Origin: an uncultured Erythrobacter sp.
GTDB lineage: Bacteria; Pseudomonadota; Alphaproteobacteria; Sphingomonadales; Sphingomonadaceae
Assembly (NCBI GenBank): GCA_947495695.1
Contig: CANLZP010000003.1
Location: 248,001-312,000 of the forward strand
DNA: 64,000 nucleotides
Reading direction: 5' to 3'
In this document: one piece after another, positions 36,163 through 44,815 of the stretch
Position numbering within the stretch: position 1 is the first letter of the stretch
Layout of the letters: each line of letters begins with the position of its first letter
Notes under the pieces: generated by a model
What the model was told of the DNA's origin: nothing
What the model saw: only the letters and a program-made list of their open reading frames with translations
Databases searched by the model: none
Position numbers and translations under genes: made by a program

Positions 36163-36257
36163 AACGGCGCCCGTCCTAGCAATTGGCGGCCGAGAGGCAA
36201 GACAGTTGATCGCGCACGATGCCCCAATTGTCGAATGATGGGGAAGCGCAAAGCAAA

Positions 36258-36288
36258 ACCCCCGCCAACACATTGTGCTGGCGGGGGT
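36258..36288 (-). terminator. Intrinsic terminator of the RcnB-like gene
   Basis: ACCCCCGCCA (36258-36267) pairs perfectly with TGGCGGGGGT (36279-36288) around an 11-base loop. Read on the minus strand the stem is followed by TTTTGC, so it terminates transcription coming from the RcnB-like gene. Confidence 0.75.
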
Positions 36289-36293
36289 GTCAG

Positions 36294-36320
36294 GCTGATC
36301 CATCGGGGGGATGGATCAGC
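36294..36320. other. Second hairpin between the terminator and the RcnB-like gene
   Basis: GCTGATCCAT (36294-36303) pairs perfectly with ATGGATCAGC (36311-36320) around a 7-base CGGGGGG loop. It lies six bases from the terminator stem, so the transcript would end in two stacked hairpins. It may protect the mRNA 3' end. Confidence 0.5.
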
Positions 36321-36339
36321 TGGTGGGAGGAGGTAGGCC

Positions 36340-37437
36340 TTACCAGAAGAAGTCGTAGATCACGTCCACAGTCTCTCCGGTATACGTGTTCACCAGGATC
36401 ACATCGTCGTAATATCGGATCCAGCGATAGGGGCCGTAAACCTCTGGCAAACGATAACGCCATGGATCGTGGATATAGTACCGGCTGCTGAAGAACAGGC
36501 TGTCCAGGAAGAAGCCAATCCGGATCCGGCTGTAGCGATAATTGCGGTAGGGCGAATAATAGTGACCCAAGCGATAGACGTGGCGGTTTGCCCGGCGATA
36601 ATTATACCAATTGTACCGGTTGTTCTTGCGCCACCGCTTGCGATCCCAACGGCGGTGATCGCGGTGATAGCCCCGTCCGTCGCGATATTTACCGTCGCGA
36701 TAGCCATTGCGATAGGCGCTGCGGCGCTGATAGCGATCATTGTGGCGTTCGGCACGGCGGCCATCACGATAACCGTCCCTGCGTCCTTCGCGATAGGTTG
36801 AGCGCCGATCATAACGATCTGCGCGGCGTTCAGCCCGGCGATCTGTGCGCCGATCTTCGCGCCGCTCTGCACGACGTTCGCTTCTGCGGTCCTCGCGGCG
36901 ATCGGCCTGACGTTCTTGGCGACGTTCTGCGCGGCGACCATCACGAATGGTGCGGTTCGCATTTACCTGACGGTCACGCAATTGCTCGCCGCGGTTGGCA
37001 TATTGCCGATTGCCACGATCATCGCGATTGCGAACACCGCGTCTTTCAACCTGGTCCTGCGATCTGACCCGTCGCTGAGACGTTCCGCTTTGCTGATTGC
37101 TCCGGCGGTTTGCTCTCGTCTCGGTGCGATCAACTCTGCGCTCAGAACGTGCTTGCTGGCGATCACTTCTGCGTTCGGGACGGGCCTGCTGGCGCTCGCC
37201 CCGGCGTTCTTGGCGCGCTTGCTGGCGGTTGCCTCGACGTTCCGAGCGGGCCTGTTGGCGATTGTTGTTGCGCGTAGCCTTGCGGTTGGCGCGATTTTCG
37301 CTGCGGGCCTGCTGGCGTTCGGATCGGTTTTCCGCACCGCGTTCCTGCGCAGATACCTGTGCCGGCATCGCAGTGAATGCCAGTGCTGCTGCAATCGCGG
37401 AGAAGGCGCTGCCTTTCATAAACTTGCTGATTGTCAT
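36340..37437 (-). CDS. Secreted Arg-rich protein with C-terminal RcnB-like domain
   Basis: A 365-residue protein with a signal peptide (MTISKFMKGSAFSAIAAAL to VSAQE), then about 200 residues of Arg/Gln/Glu repeats of the kind RQQARSERRGN and DRRAERRADR, then a Tyr/Arg-rich region (NRYNWYNYRRANRHVYRLG) and a final GPYRWIRYYDDVILVNTYTGETVDVIYDFFW-type ending, the RcnB (PF11776) hallmark. RcnB in E. coli is a periplasmic nickel/cobalt-homeostasis protein of about 110 residues; this one is more than three times longer because of the repeats. ATG 37437 has GGAG upstream. The repeats are strongly basic and might bind anionic envelope polymers. Confidence 0.8.
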   Translation of the reverse strand: MTISKFMKGSAFSAIAAALAFTAMPAQVSAQERGAENRSERQQARSENRANRKATRNNNRQQARSERRGNRQQARQERRGERQQARPERRSDRQQARSERRVDRTETRANRRSNQQSGTSQRRVRSQDQVERRGVRNRDDRGNRQYANRGEQLRDRQVNANRTIRDGRRAERRQERQADRREDRRSERRAERREDRRTDRRAERRADRYDRRSTYREGRRDGYRDGRRAERHNDRYQRRSAYRNGYRDGKYRDGRGYHRDHRRWDRKRWRKNNRYNWYNYRRANRHVYRLGHYYSPYRNYRYSRIRIGFFLDSLFFSSRYYIHDPWRYRLPEVYGPYRWIRYYDDVILVNTYTGETVDVIYDFFW

Positions 37438-37581
37438 GGTTGGCTCCAAATTTGCCCGCTCCACCACCATGTGCGGTTCTCTTTCCTGTTTTACGGCCCG
37501 GAATATGTGAGTTCCCGCGCTGTAGATATGCTTCTATGCGAGTCGCCCTGACGGAAAACTGAATGGCTTGCGTAGGCTCCC

Positions 37582-37609
37582 GTTCATGTTCGCGGGTACT
37601 TTTATGAAC
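37582..37609 (-). promoter_or_regulatory. GTTCA-N18-TGAAC inverted repeat upstream of the RcnB-like gene
   Basis: GTTCAT (37582-37587) and ATGAAC (37604-37609) form an inverted repeat. Read on the minus strand it is GTTCA-N15-ACATGAAC, the same pattern and spacing as upstream of the glycine-zipper gene. It lies 145 bases upstream of the RcnB-like start and 59 bases before the flavin-oxidase-like gene on the other side. Confidence 0.4.
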
Positions 37610-37668
37610 CTAACTATGAAAGCTCTGTGCCATTGACTTCGCGCAGCTCGCCGTGGTCTTGCCCAGCC

Positions 37669-38268
37669 ATGTTTAAAACAATTGATGATGTTCGCGCCGA
37701 TGCAGAGGCCCGCTTGATAGAGGCGGGACGCAGCCGCCACACACCGATGCACACGCCCGTTGTGGGCACTCAGGATGGCAATATGCGGGTGATGGTGCTG
37801 CGCGATTATGATCCAACCACACGTTTGCTGCGTTTTCACACCGATGCACGGAGCCCAAAGGTGGCGGAAATTGGTGCGGGTGAGGGCGGCAATACCCCGA
37901 TAGGGGTGCTACTGTATGATCCGGAGCAGAAGATCCAGATCAGATGCAAAGGGCTTGGGCGGATCGAGAGCGAAGGTCCGCTCGCCGATGCGGCATGGGA
38001 CCAAAGCACCACCTTTGCCCGGCGATGCTATCTGGCCGAGGATGCCCCCGGAGCAGCATCAGATGGGCCCGTGTCAGGACTGCCCGAATGGGCCGAGGGC
38101 CTCAAACCCAGCGAAGCCCAAGTCGCCCCGGCACGCGAAAACTTCGCGGTGCTGTTGGTCGAGGTGGAACAGATCGATTGGCTGTTTTTGTCCAATGACG
38201 GCCACCGCCGCGCTGTGCTGACGGGAAGTGCAGAGGGTGGCTGGGATGGCCATTGGGTTGTTCCTTAG
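37669..38268 (+). CDS. Pyridoxamine 5'-phosphate oxidase family flavin-binding protein
   Basis: A 199-residue split-barrel protein. MFKTIDDVRADAEARLIEAGR opens a helix, then TPVVGTQDGNMRVMVLRDYDPTTRLLRFHTDARSPKVAEI and VGVLLYDPEQKIQIRCKGLGRIE form the FMN-binding barrel. This is the Alr4036/PNPOx-like arrangement. It is shorter in the C-terminal part than true PdxH, so PNP oxidase activity is uncertain. ATG 37669 is chosen over earlier in-frame codons. It diverges from the RcnB-like gene. Confidence 0.85.
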   Translation: MFKTIDDVRADAEARLIEAGRSRHTPMHTPVVGTQDGNMRVMVLRDYDPTTRLLRFHTDARSPKVAEIGAGEGGNTPIGVLLYDPEQKIQIRCKGLGRIESEGPLADAAWDQSTTFARRCYLAEDAPGAASDGPVSGLPEWAEGLKPSEAQVAPARENFAVLLVEVEQIDWLFLSNDGHRRAVLTGSAEGGWDGHWVVP

Positions 38269-38584
38269 TCAGACTTCGCGCGCCGTGTGCTTTCTCCTGC
38301 GAGTAGGAAATCGTCGGGTCAGCGCACTGGCTAGGCATTGGCGATGACGCATTTGTAAATGGCCGACATTGACGACTGCTTTCCGGCTTTATGGAGTTGA
38401 AGCCATGCGTCAGACTATAGGGTGGGGAGCGGCTACCGCTGCGCTAAGAATTAAGAGCGTTGCAGATTATGCAACGCACCCTTTCCATCACTGCGATTGA
38501 GTTCGTAACCTGGATCAGCGAACTACTGAGGGGTCAGGAGGATGTCCTTCTGATACCTCTCCCAAACTTTTTACGCTGGAGGCG
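38269..38584. other. Gene-free interval
   Basis: This 316-base AT-richer stretch lies between two convergent genes. I see no convincing coding frame. The only clear structure is the hairpin at 38457-38477. Confidence 0.6.
38457..38477. terminator. Hairpin downstream of the LysR gene
   Basis: GCGTTGCA (38457-38464) pairs perfectly with TGCAACGC (38470-38477) around GATTA. On the minus strand it is followed by TCTTAATTCTTAG, a moderately T-rich run, so it may end the LysR transcript. Confidence 0.45.
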
Positions 38585-39556
38585 CTACGACGTCTCCAGC
38601 AACTTTTCTGGTAGTATCATTCCGCTATCTTTGCGTGTCTCTTCTATGATCCACGTGCCGAAGCGCTTAGCAGCGCGAGGATTGCCGGACGCAGGCTTTG
38701 CGGTAATCGCATAACTGAAGGGAGTGCGAACATATTCGCCGAACGGCCTGACAAGGCCCGTGGCATTGCCATAAAAATTGATCATGTCCTCTAGCACGAG
38801 CGCTACTCCGAGGCCGCTTTTGGCGGCTGCGACGAGCAGTCGCCCGTCATCAAATCTATCAATCGTAAGATCGGAGTCCCCGGGTAATCCGACTGCCTCC
38901 ATCCAGCTATCAAGTATGTGCGGCAAATGCCTATGCACCAGCAAAGGTGTATTCCTTAGGGTGCTCCTCAATCCATCAAGAGGATCGACGACACCCTCTC
39001 GAGCAACGGTAAATGCCCCCTGCGGACGTAATGGCTGAAACGACACTTTCTCGGCGCCCTCGTCGGCAAAGAAAATGATCATATCGAGGCTGTCGCCCAG
39101 CTTCTCAATCGGGGAACCGGAAGTGTCTAACCGAAGTTCAATATCAGGATTGGCTTTCCTGAAGAGATCGAGCCTGGGGATCAGCCATGCGGTAGCAAAA
39201 GACATCGGAACGCCAACGACCAATTCCATCCTTCGAGGTTTCGCGCGACGTTCAAATGCCAAAATCATCTGATCGAAAGGCTGTTCGATCTCGGCAACTA
39301 ATCGCTTGCCCTCCTGATTGAGTCGATACTCGTTGCCAGTACGCGTGAACAGCATCCTGCCTACGTGATGCTCCAGCTTCTGCACGCGTCTGCTCAGCGC
39401 TGACACGGATAATTTTAGTTCATCAGAGGCCTTTCGCAGCGAACCAAAGCGCGCGGCGGCAAGAAAGGCCTCAAGGGAACCGGTGGGAGGCAGTCTGCGA
39501 ATCGTAAATCCCTCAAAATTCAAAACACTTATGTATAAATTTGCTGCATTGCACAA
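38585..39556 (-). CDS. LysR family transcriptional regulator (GcvA-like)
   Basis: A 323-residue LysR protein. The helix-turn-helix is RRLPPTGSLEAFLAAARFGSLRKASDELKLSVSALSRRVQKLE, with the RRLPP opening of the GcvA-like subgroup. The effector domain has RMELVVGVPMSFATAWLIPRLDLFRKANPDIELRL and LVHRHLPHILDSWMEA. Codon use and base composition look AT-richer than most neighbours, as in the adjacent UrcA gene, suggesting later arrival. It diverges from the UrcA gene across a 155-base gap containing an 11+11-bp inverted repeat. TTG or GTG starts nearer the helix-turn-helix are possible. Confidence 0.9.
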   Translation of the reverse strand: MCNAANLYISVLNFEGFTIRRLPPTGSLEAFLAAARFGSLRKASDELKLSVSALSRRVQKLEHHVGRMLFTRTGNEYRLNQEGKRLVAEIEQPFDQMILAFERRAKPRRMELVVGVPMSFATAWLIPRLDLFRKANPDIELRLDTSGSPIEKLGDSLDMIIFFADEGAEKVSFQPLRPQGAFTVAREGVVDPLDGLRSTLRNTPLLVHRHLPHILDSWMEAVGLPGDSDLTIDRFDDGRLLVAAAKSGLGVALVLEDMINFYGNATGLVRPFGEYVRTPFSYAITAKPASGNPRAAKRFGTWIIEETRKDSGMILPEKLLETS

Positions 39557-39591
39557 ATACCATTTTGCAATGCTGAATCATACCAAGAAGT

Positions 39592-39618
39592 TATTCAATT
39601 ATATCAGATAATTGAATA
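39592..39618. promoter_or_regulatory. Perfect 11-bp inverted repeat, candidate LysR operator
   Basis: TATTCAATTAT (39592-39602) and ATAATTGAATA (39608-39618) are exact reverse complements with a 5-base centre. The site lies 36 bases upstream of the LysR start and 94 bases upstream of the UrcA start. Its inner part gives the T-N11-A form expected for LysR regulators. Confidence 0.6.
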
Positions 39619-39711
39619 TGTTGCGATGATTGCAATGATGCATTGACGTCTTTGCGATGGAATGTGTGGACGCGCCGTCCATATTGCATTGCAGCAATAA
39701 AGGAGTCTAAC

Positions 39712-40032
39712 ATGCAACATTCAAAGTTATCTATCGTCCTCGTTCTTCTTGCATTCGCTGCGCCGCAAGTCGCTAGCGCTGGCGAGGTTGTTGAGTTCGC
39801 ACTAAAAGAGAGCGAGCTGTCCTCGCCAGAAAAGCGCGAAGTTTTGCTTAAACGCATGACAATGTTCGCTGCTAAGAGCTGTGATGACGGCTCTGTCTTT
39901 GCAACCAAGGATGCAATCGCCGCATGCACCAAAGACTTAACAACGCAATTCGTGAAAAAAGTTGATCACGATGCTCTCAGTAAACTTGCGAAAACACGCG
40001 CGAGCGAACCTTATCGTTCTGCAAGCCGATAG
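39712..40032 (+). CDS. UrcA family secreted protein
   Basis: A 106-residue small protein with a signal peptide ending near VASAGE. It has two cysteines (AAKSCDDGS and IAACTKDL) spaced as in UrcA-family proteins, which are common in sphingomonads and have no settled function. The ribosome site AAGGAG is 8 bases upstream of ATG 39712. It is divergent from a LysR gene across a long perfect palindrome, so it is probably controlled by that regulator. Confidence 0.75.
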   Translation: MQHSKLSIVLVLLAFAAPQVASAGEVVEFALKESELSSPEKREVLLKRMTMFAAKSCDDGSVFATKDAIAACTKDLTTQFVKKVDHDALSKLAKTRASEPYRSASR

Positions 40033-40165
40033 GCGCATTTCAGAACAATTGTGCCCGCTCCGGCGTGGTTAGCCATGTCGGAGCTGACGCACCTCAAATC
40101 ACATTGGCAGCTGGGTCCGCAATTGGGTCGTTAGCGGACAGTCGGCATTTGGGCCGATTTCTGCA

Positions 40166-41845
40166 TCACCGCGTCAGTTTCTTATACGCCAATCGTGTTG
40201 GTCGATCCGCAGCATCGCCCAAGCGGCGGCGTTTGTCTTCCTCGTAAGCTTCGAAGTTTCCTTCGAACCATTCGACGTGAGAATTGCCTTCGAACGCCAG
40301 GATATGCGTTGCCAGACGATCCAGGAAGAAGCGGTCGTGCGAGATTACCACGGCACAGCCAGCAAAATTCTCAATCGCCTCTTCCAGCGCGCCGAGCGTT
40401 TCCACGTCCAGATCGTTGGTTGGTTCGTCCAACAGCAATACGTTGCCGCCCTGCTTCAACATCTTGGCCATGTGCACGCGGTTGCGCTCACCACCCGACA
40501 GCTTGCCAACATTCTTTTGCTGGTCGCTGCCTTTAAAGTTGAACGCACCGACATAGGCGCGCGTGCTGGTGTCGTGCCCATTGACCTGCATGTAATCGAG
40601 CCCGTCGGAGATTTCCTCCCACACGTTCTTGCTCGGATCCAGATCGTCACGGCTTTGGTCGACATAGCCCAGATGCACGGTCTCGCCAATTTCGATCGTA
40701 CCGCTGTCTGGCGTTTCCTGACCGGTGATCATGCGGAACAGCGTGGATTTACCGGCACCGTTCGGGCCGATCACGCCAACAATACCGCCCGGTGGCAACA
40801 TGAAGGACAAATCTTCGAACAACAGCTTATCACCATAGGCCTTGGAGATGTTCTTGGCTTCGATCACCTTGCCGCCCAAGCGCTCTGGCACTTGGATAAC
40901 GATCTGAGCCTTGCCCGGCTTGCGGTCGCCCTGGGCGTCCTGCAGCTGTTCAAATTTGCGGATACGCGCCTTTGACTTGGTCTGGCGTGCAGAAGGCGTC
41001 TGCCGGATCCATTCGAGCTCGCGATTGAGCGATTTCTGACGGCCGGATTCCTCACGGGATTCCTGCGCCATCCGCTTGGCCTTCTTCTCCAGATAGGTCG
41101 AGTAATTGCCCTCGTAAGGATAATAGGTGCCGCGATCGAGCTCCAGAATCCACTCCACGACATTGTCCAGGAAGTAGCGATCGTGGGTGATCATCAGAAC
41201 GGCGCCGGCATATTCCTTAAGGTGGTTTTCCAGCCATTCGACGCTCTCGGCATCGAGGTGGTTGGTTGGCTCGTCCAGCAGCAAGATGGACGGCTTTTGG
41301 ATCAGCAAGCGGGTGAGTGCGACGCGGCGCTTCTCACCACCTGACAGATTGTTGACCGGACTGTCAGAGGGAGGGCAGCGCAATGCCTCCATCGCGATCT
41401 CGAGCTGGTTGTCTAGCGTCCAGCCATCAACTGCGTCGATCTTTTCTTGCAGAACGCCCATCTCTTCCATCAGAGCGTCAAAATCGGTGTCGTCCTGTGG
41501 ATCACCCATTTCGGCAGAGATGGCGTTGAAACGCTCAACCATGACGGCGGTCTCGCCTGCGCCTTCACGCACGTTTTCCAGAACCGTCTTGCTCTCGTCC
41601 AGCTGCGGTTCCTGTGGCAGATAGCCGACGGTGATGTTCTCGCCAGCCCATGCTTCGCCGGTAATGTCGTTGTCGATGCCCGCCATGATCTTCATCAGCG
41701 TGGATTTACCCGCGCCGTTCGGTCCAACGATGCCAATCTTGGCACCTTGATAGAACTGAAGATTGATGTTGGAGAGCACCGGTTTCTGGGCACCGGGGAA
41801 AGTCTTGGTCATGCCTTTCATGACATAGGCGTATTGCGCGGCCAT
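40166..41845 (-). CDS. ettA: Energy-dependent translational throttle protein EttA
   Basis: A 559-residue ABC-F ATPase with two nucleotide-binding domains. Walker A sites are GIVGPNGAGKSTLMKI and GVIGPNGAGKSTLFRM; signatures are NNLSGGEKRRVALTRLL and LSGGERNRVHMAKML; both Walker B segments read LLLDEPTNHLD/LLLDEPTNDLD. The long linker and length fit EttA, which gates the first peptide bond at the ribosomal E site according to ADP/ATP levels. A strongly basic arm lies between domains. It is a single gene here. Confidence 0.96.
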   Translation of the reverse strand: MAAQYAYVMKGMTKTFPGAQKPVLSNINLQFYQGAKIGIVGPNGAGKSTLMKIMAGIDNDITGEAWAGENITVGYLPQEPQLDESKTVLENVREGAGETAVMVERFNAISAEMGDPQDDTDFDALMEEMGVLQEKIDAVDGWTLDNQLEIAMEALRCPPSDSPVNNLSGGEKRRVALTRLLIQKPSILLLDEPTNHLDAESVEWLENHLKEYAGAVLMITHDRYFLDNVVEWILELDRGTYYPYEGNYSTYLEKKAKRMAQESREESGRQKSLNRELEWIRQTPSARQTKSKARIRKFEQLQDAQGDRKPGKAQIVIQVPERLGGKVIEAKNISKAYGDKLLFEDLSFMLPPGGIVGVIGPNGAGKSTLFRMITGQETPDSGTIEIGETVHLGYVDQSRDDLDPSKNVWEEISDGLDYMQVNGHDTSTRAYVGAFNFKGSDQQKNVGKLSGGERNRVHMAKMLKQGGNVLLLDEPTNDLDVETLGALEEAIENFAGCAVVISHDRFFLDRLATHILAFEGNSHVEWFEGNFEAYEEDKRRRLGDAADRPTRLAYKKLTR

Positions 41846-42165
41846 TGGGGACGTCCTTTGGATCGTAATTCAGTGAATGTAGAATGTCGCTCGCGCAGAT
41901 AGGGGGAGATGTGCGCTGGGGCAAGGTGAAGCTGCAGTTTGACCCTTTTTGATCAACCAATCAGCCGCGCGCGCGATCTGATCCGCCATTGGACCATCGT
42001 TGCATTGCAGCAACGCCCTGGCGCTAAGGCTCTGTCCGATGTGGCTGTGAATTGACGCGCATGGTTTGGCAGGCAAGGAAGAGGCGTTCGAAGCGTTTTT
42101 TCGTCCAACCGACTGTCATGCAGGGCACAATGGCCGCTGTGGGCAGGGAAAACAGGATACAATTC
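41846..42165. other. Gene-free interval before the TonB receptor
   Basis: This 320-base stretch lies between divergent ettA and the TonB receptor gene and should hold both promoters. I see no coding frame that I would trust and no clear operator. A small GTTGC/GCAAC stem occurs near 42000-42015. Confidence 0.5.
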
Positions 42166-44529
42166 ATGGCCTTTACCTCCAAATATCTCACCTCTGCCGC
42201 TGGTCTGGCAATGTCCGCGGCAATGCTGGTGGCGGCACCGGCTGCTGCTCAGGATCAAGCCGACGATGCTGGTGACAACGCGGCTTCTCAAGACGAGGGC
42301 GGTCTCGGAACGATCATCGTCACCGCTCAGCGCCGCGAGCAAAACATTCAGGATGTGCCGATTTCGGTGACCGCGATCAGCGATGACCAGTTGAACGCCA
42401 TCGGCAGCGGCGGACAAGATATCCGCGCTTTGTCGGGGCGGGTGCCCAGCCTGGTGGTTGAGTCATCGTTTGGCCGGACCTTCCCGCGTTTTTACATTCG
42501 CGGTTTGGGCAACACCGATTTTGACTTCAACGCGTCTCAACCAGTCAGCCTTGTTTATGATGATGTGGTTCTGGAAAACCCCATCCTGAAGGGCTTTCCT
42601 GTGTTTGATATGCAGCAGGTCGAGGTTCTACGCGGCCCGCAAGGAACACTGTTCGGACGCAACACGCCAGCAGGCATTGTGAAGTTTGATTCGGTCACAC
42701 CGCAAGACATCACCGAAGGCTATGTTCGTGCATCCTACGGCCGGTTCAACAACATAAATGCCGAAGGGGCGATCAATTTGCCGCTGGGCGATCAATTCTC
42801 GATCCGCGCGTCCGCACTGTATCAGCGCCAGTCCAATTTCGTGGACAATGTGACGCCGGCCGGTACCGTTGAAGATGCGTTTGGCGGTTATGAGGATATC
42901 GCATTGCGGATCCAGGCTTTGGCCAATCCGACCGATAATCTGGAAATCTTGCTAACCGGTCAGATGCGCGACCTTGACGGGACAGCGCGACTGTTCCGCG
43001 CCAACAATTTTACCCGCGGCGAAGAAGGTTTGAACGAGAACTTTGATCGCTTCACGGTCAACACCGATGGTCAAAACGATCAATCGCTGGAAACTTATAA
43101 TGCGACCGGCAAGATAACTTGGGATCTGGGCCCTGTTTCGTTGATCTCTGTCACCAGCTTTTGGGAAGGTGAATCCACCTCGGTGGGTGATGTTGATGGC
43201 GGGTTTGGGGCAAACTTCTTGCCCGCTGGTCTGTTTGGTCCGGGCCAAATTCCCTTCACCGCAGAGACGCGGGACACGGTTCCAGAGCTGGATCAAGTTA
43301 CCCAAGAGCTGCGTCTGGCCAGCAATGGGGATGGTCCGCTCAGCTATCAGCTCGGCTTCTTCTATTTCGAGGAAGATCTGATCATCCGCAGTGACAATTA
43401 CTCGACGCTGGGCGATCCGCTGAACGCGCCGGGCGGGGTCAATATTGTGGTGACACAGTTCCAAACCAGTGAGGCCTATGGCCTGTTTGGATCGGCGACA
43501 TACGATCTGACCGACCAGCTCAGCATCACTGGCGGCATCCGCTACAATGATGATAAGCGCACTTTCGAGGTGATCCGCAGTCAGGACACACAGTTCCCGA
43601 CTTTCCTGCAAAACCCGCTTGGCACCGTCACCCGCGAGGTCAAGGATGATACGATCACCTGGGATGGCAGCATCACCTACGAAGCAAGCGATGATGTGAA
43701 CCTGTATGCCCGCGTGGCGCGCGGCTATCGTGCACCCAGCATCCAGGGCCGGATCCTGTTTCCTCCAGCGACCGCCACTCCATTGGAGGATGGCGTATCG
43801 GTGGCCGATTCAGAGACCATCACGTCTTATGAAGCGGGTCTGAAATCCACTCTGCTGGATGGCCGGGCGCGCTTCAACCTGTCGGCCTATTACTATGACC
43901 TCAACGATGCGCAGCTGACCGCTGTGGGCGGCGATGTGAACGCAAACCGCGTGATCAATGCCGACAACGTACGTGGTTATGGGTTCGAAATGGACGCCGA
44001 ATTTGCTCCAACGGATCAGCTGCTGCTGACGGCCAGCCTCAGCTATAATGACACGGAAATTCAAGACGACGATTTGACAACCGCAGCGTGCGGCGGCGTT
44101 CGCGTTGATACTTTCCCTGATGTGTCGCTGTGTACTGTTCTCGATCCGATTGTAACGGCTGCTGCGCCATTTTCTGCTGCGATTGTCAGCATCGATGGCA
44201 ATAGCCTGCCACAATCACCCAAATGGATTGCCAATTGGACAGCGCGCTATGACTTCCCGGTTGGCGATGGCGAAATCTATCTGTTCACCGATTGGGCCTA
44301 TCGGTCCAAAATCAACTTCTTCCTGTATGAATCGGTAGAGTTTAATGACGACCGTCAGTTGGAAGGCGGTGTGCGGATTGGCTATCAGAAGGACGATTAC
44401 GAGATTGCCGGATTTGTCCGCAATATCACCAATGACACCTCTGCGGTTAGCGGGATCGATTTCAACAATCTGACTGCTATGGTCAACGAACCACGCATCT
44501 GGGGCATTGAAGCCTCTGTGCGGTTTTAG
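42166..44529 (+). CDS. TonB-dependent outer-membrane receptor
   Basis: A 787-residue receptor with signal peptide (MAFTSKYLTSAAGLAMSAAM to AAAQ), a TonB-box-like segment GTIIVTAQRREQNIQDVPIS, a plug domain with IRGLGNTDFDFNASQPVSL and VEVLRGPQGTLFGRNTPAGIV, and a long beta barrel ending in GIEASVRF with C-terminal Phe. The sequence is in the sphingomonad group whose substrates are mostly unknown (not classical siderophore type). ATG 42166 is chosen as the signal peptide starts there; the frame is open from 42052. A strong terminator follows. Confidence 0.93.
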   Translation: MAFTSKYLTSAAGLAMSAAMLVAAPAAAQDQADDAGDNAASQDEGGLGTIIVTAQRREQNIQDVPISVTAISDDQLNAIGSGGQDIRALSGRVPSLVVESSFGRTFPRFYIRGLGNTDFDFNASQPVSLVYDDVVLENPILKGFPVFDMQQVEVLRGPQGTLFGRNTPAGIVKFDSVTPQDITEGYVRASYGRFNNINAEGAINLPLGDQFSIRASALYQRQSNFVDNVTPAGTVEDAFGGYEDIALRIQALANPTDNLEILLTGQMRDLDGTARLFRANNFTRGEEGLNENFDRFTVNTDGQNDQSLETYNATGKITWDLGPVSLISVTSFWEGESTSVGDVDGGFGANFLPAGLFGPGQIPFTAETRDTVPELDQVTQELRLASNGDGPLSYQLGFFYFEEDLIIRSDNYSTLGDPLNAPGGVNIVVTQFQTSEAYGLFGSATYDLTDQLSITGGIRYNDDKRTFEVIRSQDTQFPTFLQNPLGTVTREVKDDTITWDGSITYEASDDVNLYARVARGYRAPSIQGRILFPPATATPLEDGVSVADSETITSYEAGLKSTLLDGRARFNLSAYYYDLNDAQLTAVGGDVNANRVINADNVRGYGFEMDAEFAPTDQLLLTASLSYNDTEIQDDDLTTAACGGVRVDTFPDVSLCTVLDPIVTAAAPFSAAIVSIDGNSLPQSPKWIANWTARYDFPVGDGEIYLFTDWAYRSKINFFLYESVEFNDDRQLEGGVRIGYQKDDYEIAGFVRNITNDTSAVSGIDFNNLTAMVNEPRIWGIEASVRF

Positions 44530-44583
44530 GCTCTGACATGACGCCTATCGGTTTTTGCTGATCATATTGGTGCAAACAAAAGG

Positions 44584-44613
44584 CCGCTGGAGTTCGCGCT
44601 CCGGCGGTTTTTT
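44584..44613 (+). terminator. Intrinsic terminator after the TonB receptor
   Basis: CCGCTGGAG (44584-44592) pairs with CTCCGGCGG (44599-44607), with one T-G wobble, around TTCGCG, followed by six T (44608-44613). It lies 55 bases after the stop. Confidence 0.85.
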
Positions 44614-44710
44614 GTATGCTGGCCCTAGGGACAACACAGGGCAAGCCCCTGAGACACGCTCAATCCGGATTGTTGTGTTGTTCTAAGTCGGGCCAAAGGC
44701 CTTGCAAAAC

Positions 44711-44787
44711 TGGTCGGGGAGAGAGGATTCGAACCTCCGACCCCCTGTACCCAAAACAGGTGCGCTACCTGGCTGCGCCACTCCCCG
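44711..44787 (-). tRNA. tRNA-Pro (anticodon TGG)
   Basis: Read on the minus strand, 77 bases begin CGGGGAG and end CTCCCCGACCA, with encoded CCA. The acceptor stem pairs fully, the T arm has GGTTCGAATCC, and the anticodon loop TTTGGGT reads TGG. A second tRNA lies 28 bases away on the same strand. Confidence 0.96.
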
Positions 44788-44815
44788 ACCGATTTGCAGC
44801 ATCTTTAGTTCGCTT

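Noticed and set aside
36916-37551. Hydrophobic Leu/Ala-rich frame on the plus strand resembling a membrane protein
   Set aside because: It is the complement of the Arg-repeat region of the RcnB-like gene; the repeat codons produce Leu/Ala on the other strand.
38460-38714. 84-codon frame in the interval after the flavin-oxidase-like gene
   Set aside because: It starts inside a hairpin, lacks a ribosome site and overlaps the LysR end.
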